Assembly: GCF_009766085.1 (NCBI RefSeq)
Contig: NZ_LMUF01000064.1
Location: forward strand, 223,177-287,176
Source of the DNA: Burkholderia sp. S171
GTDB taxonomy: Bacteria; Pseudomonadota; Gammaproteobacteria; Burkholderiales; Burkholderiaceae
Direction: 5' to 3'
Length of the DNA stretch: 64,000 bases
Shown: piece by piece, positions 8,637 through 18,029 of the stretch
Layout: each line of letters starts with the position of its first letter
Numbering within the stretch: the stretch's first letter is position 1
Translations under genes and position numbers: made by a program
Notes under the pieces: generated by a model
The model's database searches: none
Seen by the model: only the letters and a program-made list of their open reading frames with translations
Told to the model about the DNA's origin: nothing

Positions 8637-10466
8637 ATGAAAACTACAGGGGTTGGCGTTTCGATATCTGTTTCGTTAGCAGTGCTAGGTGCAGCATCGT
8701 CAAGCGCTTACGGATATGATTTCGCAACTGGTTTTGGCGATCTGTCGGGCTCGTTGATTTCGAATCTGACGGCGGGCGCCGGGATTCGCACGAAAGATCC
8801 AAGCTGCTCGCTCACTGGGGACCCGGACGCATACGGTTGCGGCGCGGCGGCCAACGTCAACCAATGGGGTTTCGGAGATAACGGCGATCTGAACTACCGC
8901 AAGGGCCAGGCGTTCAGCACCTATATTAGCGCGACAAGCGAACTGTTACTGACGATGCCCAACGAAGGCTATAAGTTCATGGTTCGCGCCACCGCCATGT
9001 ACGATTTCCTCGCTGCCGATACCGCGCGAACACCCCTCTCCAGTTCGGCGTCGGCACAGGTGGCTTACCCGGTGCAACTGCTCGACCTTTGGGGCGAGAA
9101 GGACTTTACGCTCAACGGAGAGTCAGCGCACGTGCGTTTGGGGAATCAGGTTATCAACTGGGGAGAAAGCTACTTCGCCACGGGCGGTATCAATGCGACG
9201 AATTCCGTCGATATCCAGAAACTCCTGATCCCAGGGACGCAACTCAAGCAGGCGCTGCTGCCGGCACCCATGCTGAGCCTTGCGGCCGGTCTGGGTAAGG
9301 GCTTCAGCACTGAGGGCTACTACCAGTTCCAGTGGAACGGCAATCGCTATCCACCGGTCGGCACATTCTGGTCGGTGAGCAACAATTTCGGACGTGGTGC
9401 CGTACCGGCCACGATCAACTCCAACAACTACAACGTGGGCGGTGTCGACGCGGGCACCATCGCCGGGCCGAACAGCGGCAATTCTGCCACGCTCTCCGGA
9501 ATCAATACCGGTCTTGTGAACGGGCAGTATGCGGGCGCCCCTTACAACTCAATCGGCGTTCCCGTTTCGACCCAGCTGCCGGCCAAATACAATCCGGAAT
9601 TTGGTATCAAGCTCAACTACAAGCCAAAGGGAATCGAGGCGAATTTCGGCTTCTACTACGAGAACTATACGGACAAGGCTCCGGTGCTGGCGACGTTGGC
9701 GGACGGTTCAAGCCAATGGTCTTATCGGCAGCACCGTCAGCTCCTTGGTGCGAGCGCGAATTTTGCACTGGGTGATTGGGCAATCGGCACGGAACTGTCC
9801 TACCGTCCGAAAGACGCAGTTGCGCTGTCAGGTTGCTTTGGAGCCGGAGGTCCGCTTGACTTGAATACCAACGGGGTGAGTGGCGTCACTTGTCAGCAGT
9901 GGGCCGACAAGAAGAAGTTCCAGTACGACATCAACGGGCAATTGAACCTCACGCAAAGTGAATATCCATTCCTTAAGCTGATTCATGCCGACTTGGCCGT
10001 GCTGACTGCAGAGCTGACATGGATCTACTACCCGGGCTTGAGTTCAAGTGGTGTGACGAAATCGATTAACGGGAAAACCGTTACGCAGGTTCCGGCTGCC
10101 GGGTACTTCGCATGGCTGAACAACGGCTCGAGCCTTGGCTATCCCATCGCCACAGCGCAAGGCACCGCAAGCTCGGTGGGTGCGACTGTCGACTTTAACT
10201 GGACGTATGACGGCAGTCTGATTCCCGGATGGCAAGTGACGCCGGGTGCGACGTTCTCCGATGCGCTGTACGGATACACGCCGACGTTCTCGGCGAATTA
10301 TATGCAAGGGGCGAAGTCGCTGAACGTCTATGTACTGTTCAATCAGAACCCCGCGGTATGGCAGGCCGGGATCAATTACACCGCGTTCTTTGGCGGGCAC
10401 CAGACTGTTGGTCAGCCTTACGCGGATCGCAACTTCGTAGGCGTTTTCGCTACGCGCAATTTCTGA
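8637..10466 (+). CDS. DUF1302 family outer-membrane protein
   Basis: A 609-residue protein with a signal peptide (first 27 residues, ending near SSAYG) and a beta-rich body that ends in an aromatic residue (FATRNF), as expected of an outer-membrane barrel. The FRLGNQVINWGES-like motif (here HVRLGNQVINWGES) and the wide spread of alternating hydrophobic strands match DUF1302. It lies 63 bp after the DUF1329 gene and is followed by the RND transporter at a 65-bp spacing. It probably forms the outer-membrane part of the envelope module. Confidence 0.85.
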   Translation: MKTTGVGVSISVSLAVLGAASSSAYGYDFATGFGDLSGSLISNLTAGAGIRTKDPSCSLTGDPDAYGCGAAANVNQWGFGDNGDLNYRKGQAFSTYISATSELLLTMPNEGYKFMVRATAMYDFLAADTARTPLSSSASAQVAYPVQLLDLWGEKDFTLNGESAHVRLGNQVINWGESYFATGGINATNSVDIQKLLIPGTQLKQALLPAPMLSLAAGLGKGFSTEGYYQFQWNGNRYPPVGTFWSVSNNFGRGAVPATINSNNYNVGGVDAGTIAGPNSGNSATLSGINTGLVNGQYAGAPYNSIGVPVSTQLPAKYNPEFGIKLNYKPKGIEANFGFYYENYTDKAPVLATLADGSSQWSYRQHRQLLGASANFALGDWAIGTELSYRPKDAVALSGCFGAGGPLDLNTNGVSGVTCQQWADKKKFQYDINGQLNLTQSEYPFLKLIHADLAVLTAELTWIYYPGLSSSGVTKSINGKTVTQVPAAGYFAWLNNGSSLGYPIATAQGTASSVGATVDFNWTYDGSLIPGWQVTPGATFSDALYGYTPTFSANYMQGAKSLNVYVLFNQNPAVWQAGINYTAFFGGHQTVGQPYADRNFVGVFATRNF

Positions 10467-10531
10467 TTGTCTGAAAGCAATTTAACGATGCACGGTTTCG
10501 CGTATCGAAGACATGATTGAAGGATAGAGCC

Positions 10532-12892
10532 GTGTTAAATCGTTTTGTAACTCTTCTTGAGAAGCTGTTCTTTGGGCACCGTGCAATCGTACTGGGGACA
10601 ATCGGCATCTTCACTGCCGTCATGGCGGTGTTCGCGGTGCAACTCCGGATGGAGGCGGGGTTTGAGAAGCAGATGCCGATCGGCCACGAGTACATCCAGA
10701 CATTCCAGAAATATCGTAACGACCTGTTCGGGGCGAACCGGATCACGGTCGTGGTCCGGGCGCGCAATGGGAATATCTGGACGCCGCAAGGCTTGACGCG
10801 GCTGTACAAGGTGACACAGGCGGTGATGTTCCTGCCCAACGTTGATCGGCAGGGCGTGCAATCGCTCTGGACGCCCAACGCGTTTGTGAACGAGATTACC
10901 GAGGACGGCTTTCGCGCTAATCCCGTTATCGATGGGACCATCACACCAGACCAGTTGACGCCCACGATAGTCCGGTCGATCCGGCAGTCTGCAACGGGTG
11001 GCGGCTACATCGGTACGCTCGTCTCGCACGGCGAGGATAGCGCGATGATCACGGCCGAACTGAACGAACGTGACGCAACGGGCAAGGTACTGGACTACGT
11101 GGCGTTTAATCATTTGCTGGAAAGCCAGATTCGCAAGCCTTTCGAAGATGCCGGCTACGAAATCCAGATCATTGGCTTCGCCAAGCAGATTGGCGACATT
11201 GCTGACGGTGCGACGGCCGTACTTGGTTTTTGTGGAATTGCGCTGTTGCTGACAGCACTTGCGGTGTACTGGTATAGCCACTCGATTCGCTTCACGCTTC
11301 TAACTATTGCATGCTCGCTAACCTCCTTGGTCTGGCAGTTCGGCACGCTCAAGTTGCTCGGTTTCGGTCTGGATCCGCTTGGTGTGCTGGTGCCCTTCCT
11401 TGTGTTCGCGATCGGCGTGTCGCATGGTGTCCAGCAGGTCAACTACATTGTGCGTGAGCTGTCCCACGGCCATGACTCGCTCGAAGCCGCACGTCGCAGT
11501 TTCAGCGGGCTTTTGATACCCGGCGTCCTGGCGCTCATCACTGCGTTCGTATCCTTTATCACGCTGCTGCTGATTCCGATTCCGATGGTGCGTGAGCTTG
11601 CGATTACCGCTTCATTGGGCGTGGGCTACAAGATCGTCACAAACCTGGTCATGTTGCCCGTAGCTGCGTCTTGTTTCAATTTCACAAAATCTTACGCCGA
11701 CCGCGCGCTCAAAAATGGAGAGCGTCGCTCGGCCTGGCTGCGTAAGCTGGCACGGGTAGCTGAACCAAGAAATGCTTATATTGTTGTCGCTGTGACGGCG
11801 ATCATATTCGTGCTGGCAGCATGGCAAAGCCGAGATCGCGTGATAGGTACGCTCCAGCCTGGCGCACCCGAGCTGCGTGCCGACGCGCGCTTTAACCGCG
11901 ATGCCGTGTCTATTTCGAGCAATTACGATGTTGGCCTTGACTGGTTGACGATCGTTTTTGAGTCCAAGGGCTCCGCTTGCGACAACCCCGCGGTGGGCCT
12001 GTTCGAAGACGATTTCGCCTCGTCCATGACGAGGGAGCCAGGTGTCGTCTCAGTGGAGTCCTATCCGGCGATGCTGCGGACTTACAACGAGGGCTATAAC
12101 GAAGGCAATCCGAAAATGAACGTAGTGCCAATCGATCCGGGAAACTACGGGGGGCTGTCGGCCGAAATCGGCCGCGTCAAGGGCTACATGAACAAGGATT
12201 GCAGCATGACGGCGGTGCACATGTTCCTGACCGACCACAAGGCGGCAACACTTAACCGTATCATCGACGACGTCAAACAATACCGGGCATCGAACCATCT
12301 TGCCGGGGTGACAATCCGGCTTGCCGCGGGCAACGCCGGCGTGCTTGCGGCCACCAACGACGAAGTGGCAAAAAGCGAGTTGCCGATGATGCTCTACGTC
12401 TACGCGGCGATCCTGATCCTTGTGTTCCTCGCGTACCGCGACTTGCGTGCGATGGTGGCGTGCTGCGTGCCGCTGACGGTGGCAACCTTTATCGGCTACT
12501 GGTTCATGAAGGAACTCCAGATCGGGCTGACCGTTGCGACGCTTCCGGTGATGGTGCTCGCCGTGGGAATTGGTGTTGACTACGCGTTCTACATCTACAA
12601 CCGTTTGCAATTGCATATGGCGAATGGTCAGACGGTCGTGAAAGCCGTCGAGCATGCGATGCTCGAAGTGGGTGTTGCCACCATTTTCACCGCAATCACG
12701 CTTGCGATTGGCGTCGCTACCTGGAGCTTCTCGGCACTGAAGTTCCAGGGCGACATGGGCAAGTTGCTCGCGTTCATGTTCATCGTAAATCTGGTGATGG
12801 CGATGACGGCATTACCCGCTTTGGCTGTTCTATTGGAGCGCTGGTTTCCGCGTCGCAAACCCGTGCGCGCTCCGGGCCTGCTCAGCCACTGA
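10532..12892 (+). CDS. RND/MMPL-type transporter
   Basis: An inner-membrane protein of 786 residues with two similar halves. Each has one N-terminal helix, a periplasmic domain and a bundle of five further helices (roughly residues 225-390 and 620-770), the plan of the MMPL/hydrophobe-exporter branch of the RND superfamily, which moves lipids and other hydrophobic molecules. I prefer GTG 10532 over the TTG at 10517 because AAGGA at 10520-10524 is spaced correctly for it. Neighbours are the DUF1302 barrel upstream and the YCF48-like periplasmic protein downstream. Substrate is unknown; the proton-relay residues were not checked. Confidence 0.88.
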   Translation: MLNRFVTLLEKLFFGHRAIVLGTIGIFTAVMAVFAVQLRMEAGFEKQMPIGHEYIQTFQKYRNDLFGANRITVVVRARNGNIWTPQGLTRLYKVTQAVMFLPNVDRQGVQSLWTPNAFVNEITEDGFRANPVIDGTITPDQLTPTIVRSIRQSATGGGYIGTLVSHGEDSAMITAELNERDATGKVLDYVAFNHLLESQIRKPFEDAGYEIQIIGFAKQIGDIADGATAVLGFCGIALLLTALAVYWYSHSIRFTLLTIACSLTSLVWQFGTLKLLGFGLDPLGVLVPFLVFAIGVSHGVQQVNYIVRELSHGHDSLEAARRSFSGLLIPGVLALITAFVSFITLLLIPIPMVRELAITASLGVGYKIVTNLVMLPVAASCFNFTKSYADRALKNGERRSAWLRKLARVAEPRNAYIVVAVTAIIFVLAAWQSRDRVIGTLQPGAPELRADARFNRDAVSISSNYDVGLDWLTIVFESKGSACDNPAVGLFEDDFASSMTREPGVVSVESYPAMLRTYNEGYNEGNPKMNVVPIDPGNYGGLSAEIGRVKGYMNKDCSMTAVHMFLTDHKAATLNRIIDDVKQYRASNHLAGVTIRLAAGNAGVLAATNDEVAKSELPMMLYVYAAILILVFLAYRDLRAMVACCVPLTVATFIGYWFMKELQIGLTVATLPVMVLAVGIGVDYAFYIYNRLQLHMANGQTVVKAVEHAMLEVGVATIFTAITLAIGVATWSFSALKFQGDMGKLLAFMFIVNLVMAMTALPALAVLLERWFPRRKPVRAPGLLSH

Positions 12893-12921
12893 CCATACGA
12901 CTCAATTGCAAAGGTCTCGCG

Positions 12922-13896
12922 ATGACGAAGAACTTTCTTGCCTATGCCGCACTGTGCTGCGCATGCACCAGTGGCTTCGCACAGTCGGGCGGACCGGCGA
13001 CACCGTTCGCACTCGCTTCGGCACACGTGTGGGCAAACCCGACTCATGCAATGCTGCTCGACGTCGCACATGCCGGCGCACGCGTCGTCGCTGTTGGCGA
13101 ACACGGCATCGTATTGTTATCCGACGACGGCGGCCGGACCTTTCGCCAGGCGAAACAGGTCCCGGCGGCCGCGACCCTTTCGGCGGTCTATTTCGTTGAC
13201 TCCCGGCATGGTTGGGCCGTCGGACAATGGGGCGTGATCCTGGCCACAATCGACGGCGGCGAAAACTGGACGTTGCAGCGCTCCGACACGTCGGTCGATC
13301 AACCGCTGTTCTCCGTGTATTTCAAGGACGCGAACCAGGGTTGGGCGGTGGGGCTTTGGTCGCTTCTTCTGGCGACAGACGATGGTGGCCGCAATTGGCA
13401 CGTGTCCAAGTTACCGCCGCCGCCCGGTGGTGGCAAGGCTGACCGCAACTTGTTCAAGTTTTTTGGCGATCGCTCAGGTACGCTTTTTATAGCCGGGGAA
13501 CAAGGCACCGTGCTGCGCTCGCGTGATGCCGGCGCCACCTGGGAATATCGGCAAACTGGCAACAAGGGCAGCTTGTGGACGGGAACTGCCGCTGCAGACG
13601 GCTCGATATTCGTCGGCGGGTTGTTAGGCCATCTGTATCGTAGCCATGACGGTGGTGACACGTGGACGGCGATCGACTCGGGATCGAGCGGGTCGATCAC
13701 TGATCTCGTTTCGGCGGGCGACAAAATCTTCGGCGTCGGATTAGATGGCTTTGTAATTAATGGTACGACCGAGGCCGTCCATTTCACTTCGAAACAACGA
13801 CAGGATCGCGCAGCGTTGACGGCGTTGGTGATGCCGAGTGCCGCTATAAACAAACCTATTTTTCTCTCAAAGGATGGCATCGTCAAAGCAGAGTGA
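12922..13896 (+). CDS. YCF48/BNR-repeat periplasmic protein
   Basis: A 324-residue secreted protein with a signal peptide (MTKNFLAYAALCCACTSGFA). It carries at least five Asp-box repeats that mark a beta-propeller: SDDGGRTF, IDGGENWT, TDDGGRNW, RDAGATWE and HDGGDTWT. This matches the YCF48/photosystem II stability-like family. It begins 29 bp after the RND transporter, so it is probably co-transcribed and may act as its periplasmic partner. The family name reflects fold similarity only; a photosynthetic role is not implied. Confidence 0.85.
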   Translation: MTKNFLAYAALCCACTSGFAQSGGPATPFALASAHVWANPTHAMLLDVAHAGARVVAVGEHGIVLLSDDGGRTFRQAKQVPAAATLSAVYFVDSRHGWAVGQWGVILATIDGGENWTLQRSDTSVDQPLFSVYFKDANQGWAVGLWSLLLATDDGGRNWHVSKLPPPPGGGKADRNLFKFFGDRSGTLFIAGEQGTVLRSRDAGATWEYRQTGNKGSLWTGTAAADGSIFVGGLLGHLYRSHDGGDTWTAIDSGSSGSITDLVSAGDKIFGVGLDGFVINGTTEAVHFTSKQRQDRAALTALVMPSAAINKPIFLSKDGIVKAE

Positions 13897-14028
13897 CTTT
13901 CGCGACCAGATACGTTCTCGCCTATTGCCGAACCCGGCGGCGACTGTGTTTTTAACGTGCATTGCGATTGAGATATCCGCGGGGGTGACCGAACGCCGAT
14001 CGTATCTACGACCGGGAAGGAAGCCGCT

Positions 14029-14238
14029 ATGTTTGAAGATTCGAAGCAGGTACCGATCGAGTACGAACGAGATCTGGAAGCGTGGACATGTGCTTGGTAC
14101 GACGCAGCGGTTGAAAGGCATTTTATTCGGCCACCCTATCACCCTGACACCGTGACCATAAACCGTCTTCAAGGCTACTTCCACGCCAGGCTAACGCCCG
14201 TCGAAGCCGCTGACGCGTGCTTCGCACGGAAGCACTGA
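14029..14238 (+). CDS. Small conserved-looking hypothetical protein (69 aa)
   Basis: A 69-residue soluble protein with a very good ribosome binding site (GGAAGGA at 14018-14024) before the ATG. It is acidic and aromatic in its first half (EYERDLEAWTCAWYDA) and has a C-terminal TPVEAADACFARKH. I do not assign a family. It lies 132 bp after the YCF48-like gene on the same strand and may be the last gene of that operon. Confidence 0.6.
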   Translation: MFEDSKQVPIEYERDLEAWTCAWYDAAVERHFIRPPYHPDTVTINRLQGYFHARLTPVEAADACFARKH

Positions 14239-14495
14239 ATACTGTCGTCTCACGGATCGTTGTGCAAGCTGGTTCCACCATACAGAGTGGTAACCAATGA
14301 GCTGAACTGTGTAATGAACTCGCAGATCCTGACGGCAGGAAAGCGCTGTATGCAAAGTCGAAGTACGCGGCGGGAGGTTTGATGACGACGATGAACTACT
14401 TCGTCTTCAGCGTCGCTAAATTCCACCCAAAGGATGATTGCTGCGGCAAGCCTTGAGACACAAAATGTATTTAACAACTTCTCTTGGACCGCGCA

Positions 14496-15935
14496 ATGTC
14501 ATACCCGAAACTTGAACTGTTCATCGACGGTAAATGGATAGAGAGAACTGATGAGGGCGTTATACCTGTTATCAACCCTGCCAATGGGAAGGTACTTGGG
14601 TATTTGCCGATCGCCGGCGCTCGGGAGCTGGAAATTGCCGAGGACGCGGCATCGCGCGGATTCAAACGCTGGTCGCGTATGTTACCGATCGAGCGTTTCA
14701 AGATCATCACCGCGGCGACGGCTCTGATACGCGAACGTGCGGGTGACATTGCCAGGATTCTCACGCTAGAGCAGGGGAAACCTTTGGCTGAGGCAGTACG
14801 GGAAGTAACACTCTCGGCGGACATCATTGACTTCCTGGCGGAGGAAGCGAAGCGATTGCCGGCTCGCGGCGTGCCGGCCCGGTTGCCGAACGTGATCAGC
14901 CAGACGGTTACACGCGTTCCTGTGGGGCCGGTCGCAGCATTTACACCCTGGAACTTCCCCGCCAACCTGCCGTCGCGAAAATTAGGCGGCGCACTTGCCG
15001 CCGGTTGCAGCGTCGTGATCAAGCCCGCTGAGGAGACGCCGGGGACCTGCATGGAACTCGTCCGGTGCTTTGTTGACGCAGGCATTCCCGATGGTGTCCT
15101 GAATTTTGTCGCTGGCGTGCCTGCGGTAATTTCAGCCACGCTCATTGCCAGTCCGCATATCGCGAAGATTTCCTTTACCGGGTCTGTTCGGGTCGGCAAG
15201 TTGCTCGGGGAGCAGGCTGCCAGGTACGTCAAACGTTATACCGCTGAGCTCGGGGGCCATGCTCCGGTGATCGTCTGCAAAGATTACGACGGGGCTAAGG
15301 CCGCCAGGCTCGCGGTGCCTGCAAAGTTTCGCAATGCAGGGCAAGTCTGCGCGTCGCCGATTCGCTTCCTGGTTCATCGCGCGCAGTACGACGCGTTCCG
15401 GGATGAGCTGGTACGCGGGGCGTCTTCGCTCAAGATTGGCTCCGGTCTCGAGGATGGCGTGCAATTTGGCCCGCTTATCGAAAACCGGCGCGTCCTGGAA
15501 ATGCAGTCGTTCGTTGATGACGCGGTTGAAAACGGCGCCACCGTCTTGTGCGGCGGGAAACGGATTGAACGCGACGGATTTTTTTACGAACCCACTGTGA
15601 TCGAACACGCGTCGTTGAATGCCCGTGTGCAGAACGATGAACCATTCGGACCGATAGCTGTGCTGGATGTCTTCGATGATATCGACGATGCGATCTCCCG
15701 TGCTAACCGGCTTCCTTATGGTTTGGCCGCCTACGCGTTCACGAAAAGCCTTGATCTCGCTCATCGACTGTCTAGTGAGCTGGAAGCCGGAATGGTCGGC
15801 ATAAACCATTTCGGTGTGTCGCAGCCTGAGACACCGTTTGGCGGACTGAAGGAAAGCGGGATCGGCCAGGAAAGCGGCCTTGAAGGTTTACTTGGATACA
15901 CCGAAGTCAAACTGATTTCGATTGCTCAATCATGA
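14496..15935 (+). CDS. NAD(P)-dependent semialdehyde dehydrogenase (SSADH-like)
   Basis: A 479-residue cytosolic aldehyde dehydrogenase. The cofactor-binding motifs TPWNFPANLP and FTGSVRVGK, the general base Glu in ELGGH (about residue 252) and the nucleophile Cys in NAGQVCASP (about residue 285) are all present. Overall it is closest to NAD-dependent succinate-semialdehyde dehydrogenases. ATG 14496 is preferred to TTG 14484. Its stop overlaps the start of the HAD gene (ATGA). With the class III aminotransferase two genes on, it would oxidise the semialdehyde made by transamination of a primary amine such as GABA; the chain length is inference. Confidence 0.88.
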   Translation: MSYPKLELFIDGKWIERTDEGVIPVINPANGKVLGYLPIAGARELEIAEDAASRGFKRWSRMLPIERFKIITAATALIRERAGDIARILTLEQGKPLAEAVREVTLSADIIDFLAEEAKRLPARGVPARLPNVISQTVTRVPVGPVAAFTPWNFPANLPSRKLGGALAAGCSVVIKPAEETPGTCMELVRCFVDAGIPDGVLNFVAGVPAVISATLIASPHIAKISFTGSVRVGKLLGEQAARYVKRYTAELGGHAPVIVCKDYDGAKAARLAVPAKFRNAGQVCASPIRFLVHRAQYDAFRDELVRGASSLKIGSGLEDGVQFGPLIENRRVLEMQSFVDDAVENGATVLCGGKRIERDGFFYEPTVIEHASLNARVQNDEPFGPIAVLDVFDDIDDAISRANRLPYGLAAYAFTKSLDLAHRLSSELEAGMVGINHFGVSQPETPFGGLKESGIGQESGLEGLLGYTEVKLISIAQS

Positions 15936-16663
15936 ATGAACCCTCAATTCTGACGCCGCGCGGTGACGTTTCCCGACGCCAGCAGTTTGTCCTGCAAAAG
16001 CGCCCCAAGGCGCTTCTTCTCGACTTCGGCAGCGTCATCAGCGTCTCGGTATTCGAGCGCCATCGCGAAACTGAACAGACCCTTGGTTTGCCACCAGGTA
16101 CGCTGACGTGGCTAGGTCCGATAGATACATCGACCGACATCCTCTGGCAATCGATGCAACGCGACGACATCAGCGAGCGAGATTACTGGGCGGTTCGTGC
16201 GCGTGAGATCGGAGCCGCAATAGGTGAGCCGGATTGGAGCGTGCGGTCGATGCTCACCAGAACGCGGCAGACCGATCCGAATGCTGTTATCAGGCCAGCC
16301 ATGGCGAAACTTGTGAGGTGTGCCAGAGCCAGTGGCATTCTAATAGGAATCCTTTCTAATGAGTTAGAGCTTTTTTACGGCCCTGAGTTTCTGTCGCGCA
16401 TGTCGATACTGAAAGACGTGGCGGTAATTGTTGACGCTACTCACACAGGGATTCTGAAACCAGATCCTCGTGCCTATCAGATGGCGATTGACGCGCTGAA
16501 GACTCGCGCGGACGAAGTGCTGTTTGTAGATGACCAGTTCAGAAATATCGCGGGCGCGGTGAAGGCTGGTTTGCAGGTCCAGTATTTCGACCTGCGTGAC
16601 ATAGACGGAAACATTGCCGCGATTGCCACGCGGCTCAACCTATCGATAGAGGATTTGGTATGA
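15932..16663 (+). CDS. HAD family hydrolase
   Basis: A 243-residue protein of the haloacid dehalogenase superfamily. Motif I is LLLDFGSV with the nucleophile Asp at about residue 30, motif II is GILSNE, the motif III lysine is in LKPDP, and motif IV is LFVDDQ. The family hydrolyses phosphate esters or C-halogen bonds; in motif I the second Asp of phosphatases is replaced (DFGSV), as in the branch that includes acyl and epoxide-hydrolase-like HADs. It overlaps both neighbours by ATGA, so it belongs to the operon between the dehydrogenase and the aminotransferase. Its role in the pathway is unknown. Confidence 0.82.
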   Translation: MNEPSILTPRGDVSRRQQFVLQKRPKALLLDFGSVISVSVFERHRETEQTLGLPPGTLTWLGPIDTSTDILWQSMQRDDISERDYWAVRAREIGAAIGEPDWSVRSMLTRTRQTDPNAVIRPAMAKLVRCARASGILIGILSNELELFYGPEFLSRMSILKDVAVIVDATHTGILKPDPRAYQMAIDALKTRADEVLFVDDQFRNIAGAVKAGLQVQYFDLRDIDGNIAAIATRLNLSIEDLV

Positions 16664-18024
16664 AAAAGATGACGGTTGATGAACTCAAGGACGCAAACGC
16701 AAAGTTCTTGTGGCACCCGATGGCGCACCCGCAGGCAATGATCGATACGCCGCCGGACATCATCGCTCGTGGGGAAGGCAGTTGGGTCTGGGACGTGGAT
16801 GGCCACAAGTTGCTGGACGGAGTGGGTGGCCTGTGGAGCGTGAACCTCGGCTTTGGGCGAACCGAGATTCGAGACGCCATCGTAGAACAGCTCGATGAAC
16901 TGCCGTTCTACAACACCTTCCGTGGCACGACCCATCCGCGTGCGATTGAACTGTCCGCGCGGATCGTCGAACTGATGGAGCCGGAGGGTGTTGCCTCTGT
17001 CTTTTTCAGTAACGGAGGATCTGACGCTGTTGAAGGAGCACTCAAGTTCGCGCGGCAATACTGGAAGATCAAAGGTCCGGCGGATCGCACCAAGTTCATT
17101 TCGCTGAAGCAGGGCTATCACGGCGTGCATTTTGGCGGGATGAGCGTGAATGGAAACACGAATTTCCGACGGGCGTATGAGCCTCTTCTCCCTGGTTGCT
17201 TTCACATTGATACACCGTGGGTTTACCGCAATCCGTATACCGATGACCCGATCAAGCTCGGCGAGATTTGTGCGCAGCTGCTGGAACGCGAGATTATTTT
17301 CCAGGGGCCCGACACCGTAGCGGCTTTCATCGCAGAGCCGGTGCAAGGCGCAGGAGGGGTGATTGTGCCGCCGCCGAATTACTGGCCACTCGTCAGGCAG
17401 ATCTGTGACAAATACGGAGTTCTCCTGATCGCCGATGAGGTTGTCACCGGTTTCGGTCGGACGGGGGAGCTTTTCGGCACGCGGCTGTGGGACGTCAAGG
17501 CCGACATGTGGTGTCTGGCAAAGGGGATTTCGTCCGGTTATGTACCGCTCGGTGCCACAGCCATTTCAAAGAAGGTCGCTGACGTGTTCAAGTCCGCGGA
17601 TGCCTCTTTGGGCGCGATCTCGCATGGCTACACATACAGCGCGCACCCGGTAGCGGCGGCCGCATCTCTTGCCACGCTGGACTTGATTGTGCGGGAAAAC
17701 GTTCCCGCCAACGCAGCGAAGCAAGGGACCTACCTGATGGAGCGTCTGGCTGACCTGGCCCGTAACTCCAAGCTCATTGGAGACGTTAGAGGCGTTGGCC
17801 TGATGGCGTGCATCGAGATGGTGGCCGATAAAGCGACAAAGGCTGCTTTCGGCCGCGGGTCAAAGGAAGTGGCCGCAGTGGCGAGGGAAGCCTACAAGCG
17901 GGGTGCGATGGTGCGCACCTCCGGCCCGAATGTCATTTTGTCACCAGCCCTCACGATCAATCGGGACGAAATCGACTTTCTGTGTGATGTGCTGGCAGCA
18001 TCGTTCGCAGCCGTGGAGGGTTGA
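16660..18024 (+). CDS. Class III aminotransferase (omega-transaminase)
   Basis: A 454-residue PLP enzyme of the omega-amino acid/putrescine:pyruvate aminotransferase group, which moves the amino group of a terminal amine to a keto acid. Visible are the PLP-anchoring Asp in LLIADEVVTGFGRTG (about residue 259), the Schiff-base Lys in LAKGISSGYVPLGA (about residue 288) and the N-terminal WHPMAHP. The ATG at 16660 overlaps the HAD stop. Together with the semialdehyde dehydrogenase it would turn a primary omega-amine into a carboxylic acid. This is the logical end of the N-demethylation steps encoded downstream. Confidence 0.9.
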   Translation: MKKMTVDELKDANAKFLWHPMAHPQAMIDTPPDIIARGEGSWVWDVDGHKLLDGVGGLWSVNLGFGRTEIRDAIVEQLDELPFYNTFRGTTHPRAIELSARIVELMEPEGVASVFFSNGGSDAVEGALKFARQYWKIKGPADRTKFISLKQGYHGVHFGGMSVNGNTNFRRAYEPLLPGCFHIDTPWVYRNPYTDDPIKLGEICAQLLEREIIFQGPDTVAAFIAEPVQGAGGVIVPPPNYWPLVRQICDKYGVLLIADEVVTGFGRTGELFGTRLWDVKADMWCLAKGISSGYVPLGATAISKKVADVFKSADASLGAISHGYTYSAHPVAAAASLATLDLIVRENVPANAAKQGTYLMERLADLARNSKLIGDVRGVGLMACIEMVADKATKAAFGRGSKEVAAVAREAYKRGAMVRTSGPNVILSPALTINRDEIDFLCDVLAASFAAVEG

Positions 18025-18029
18025 GCGCA

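Noticed and set aside
10535..11281. Long minus-strand frame of 248 residues within the RND gene
   Set aside because: Antisense shadow caused by GC-rich codons; the sense frame carries a full MMPL-type protein.
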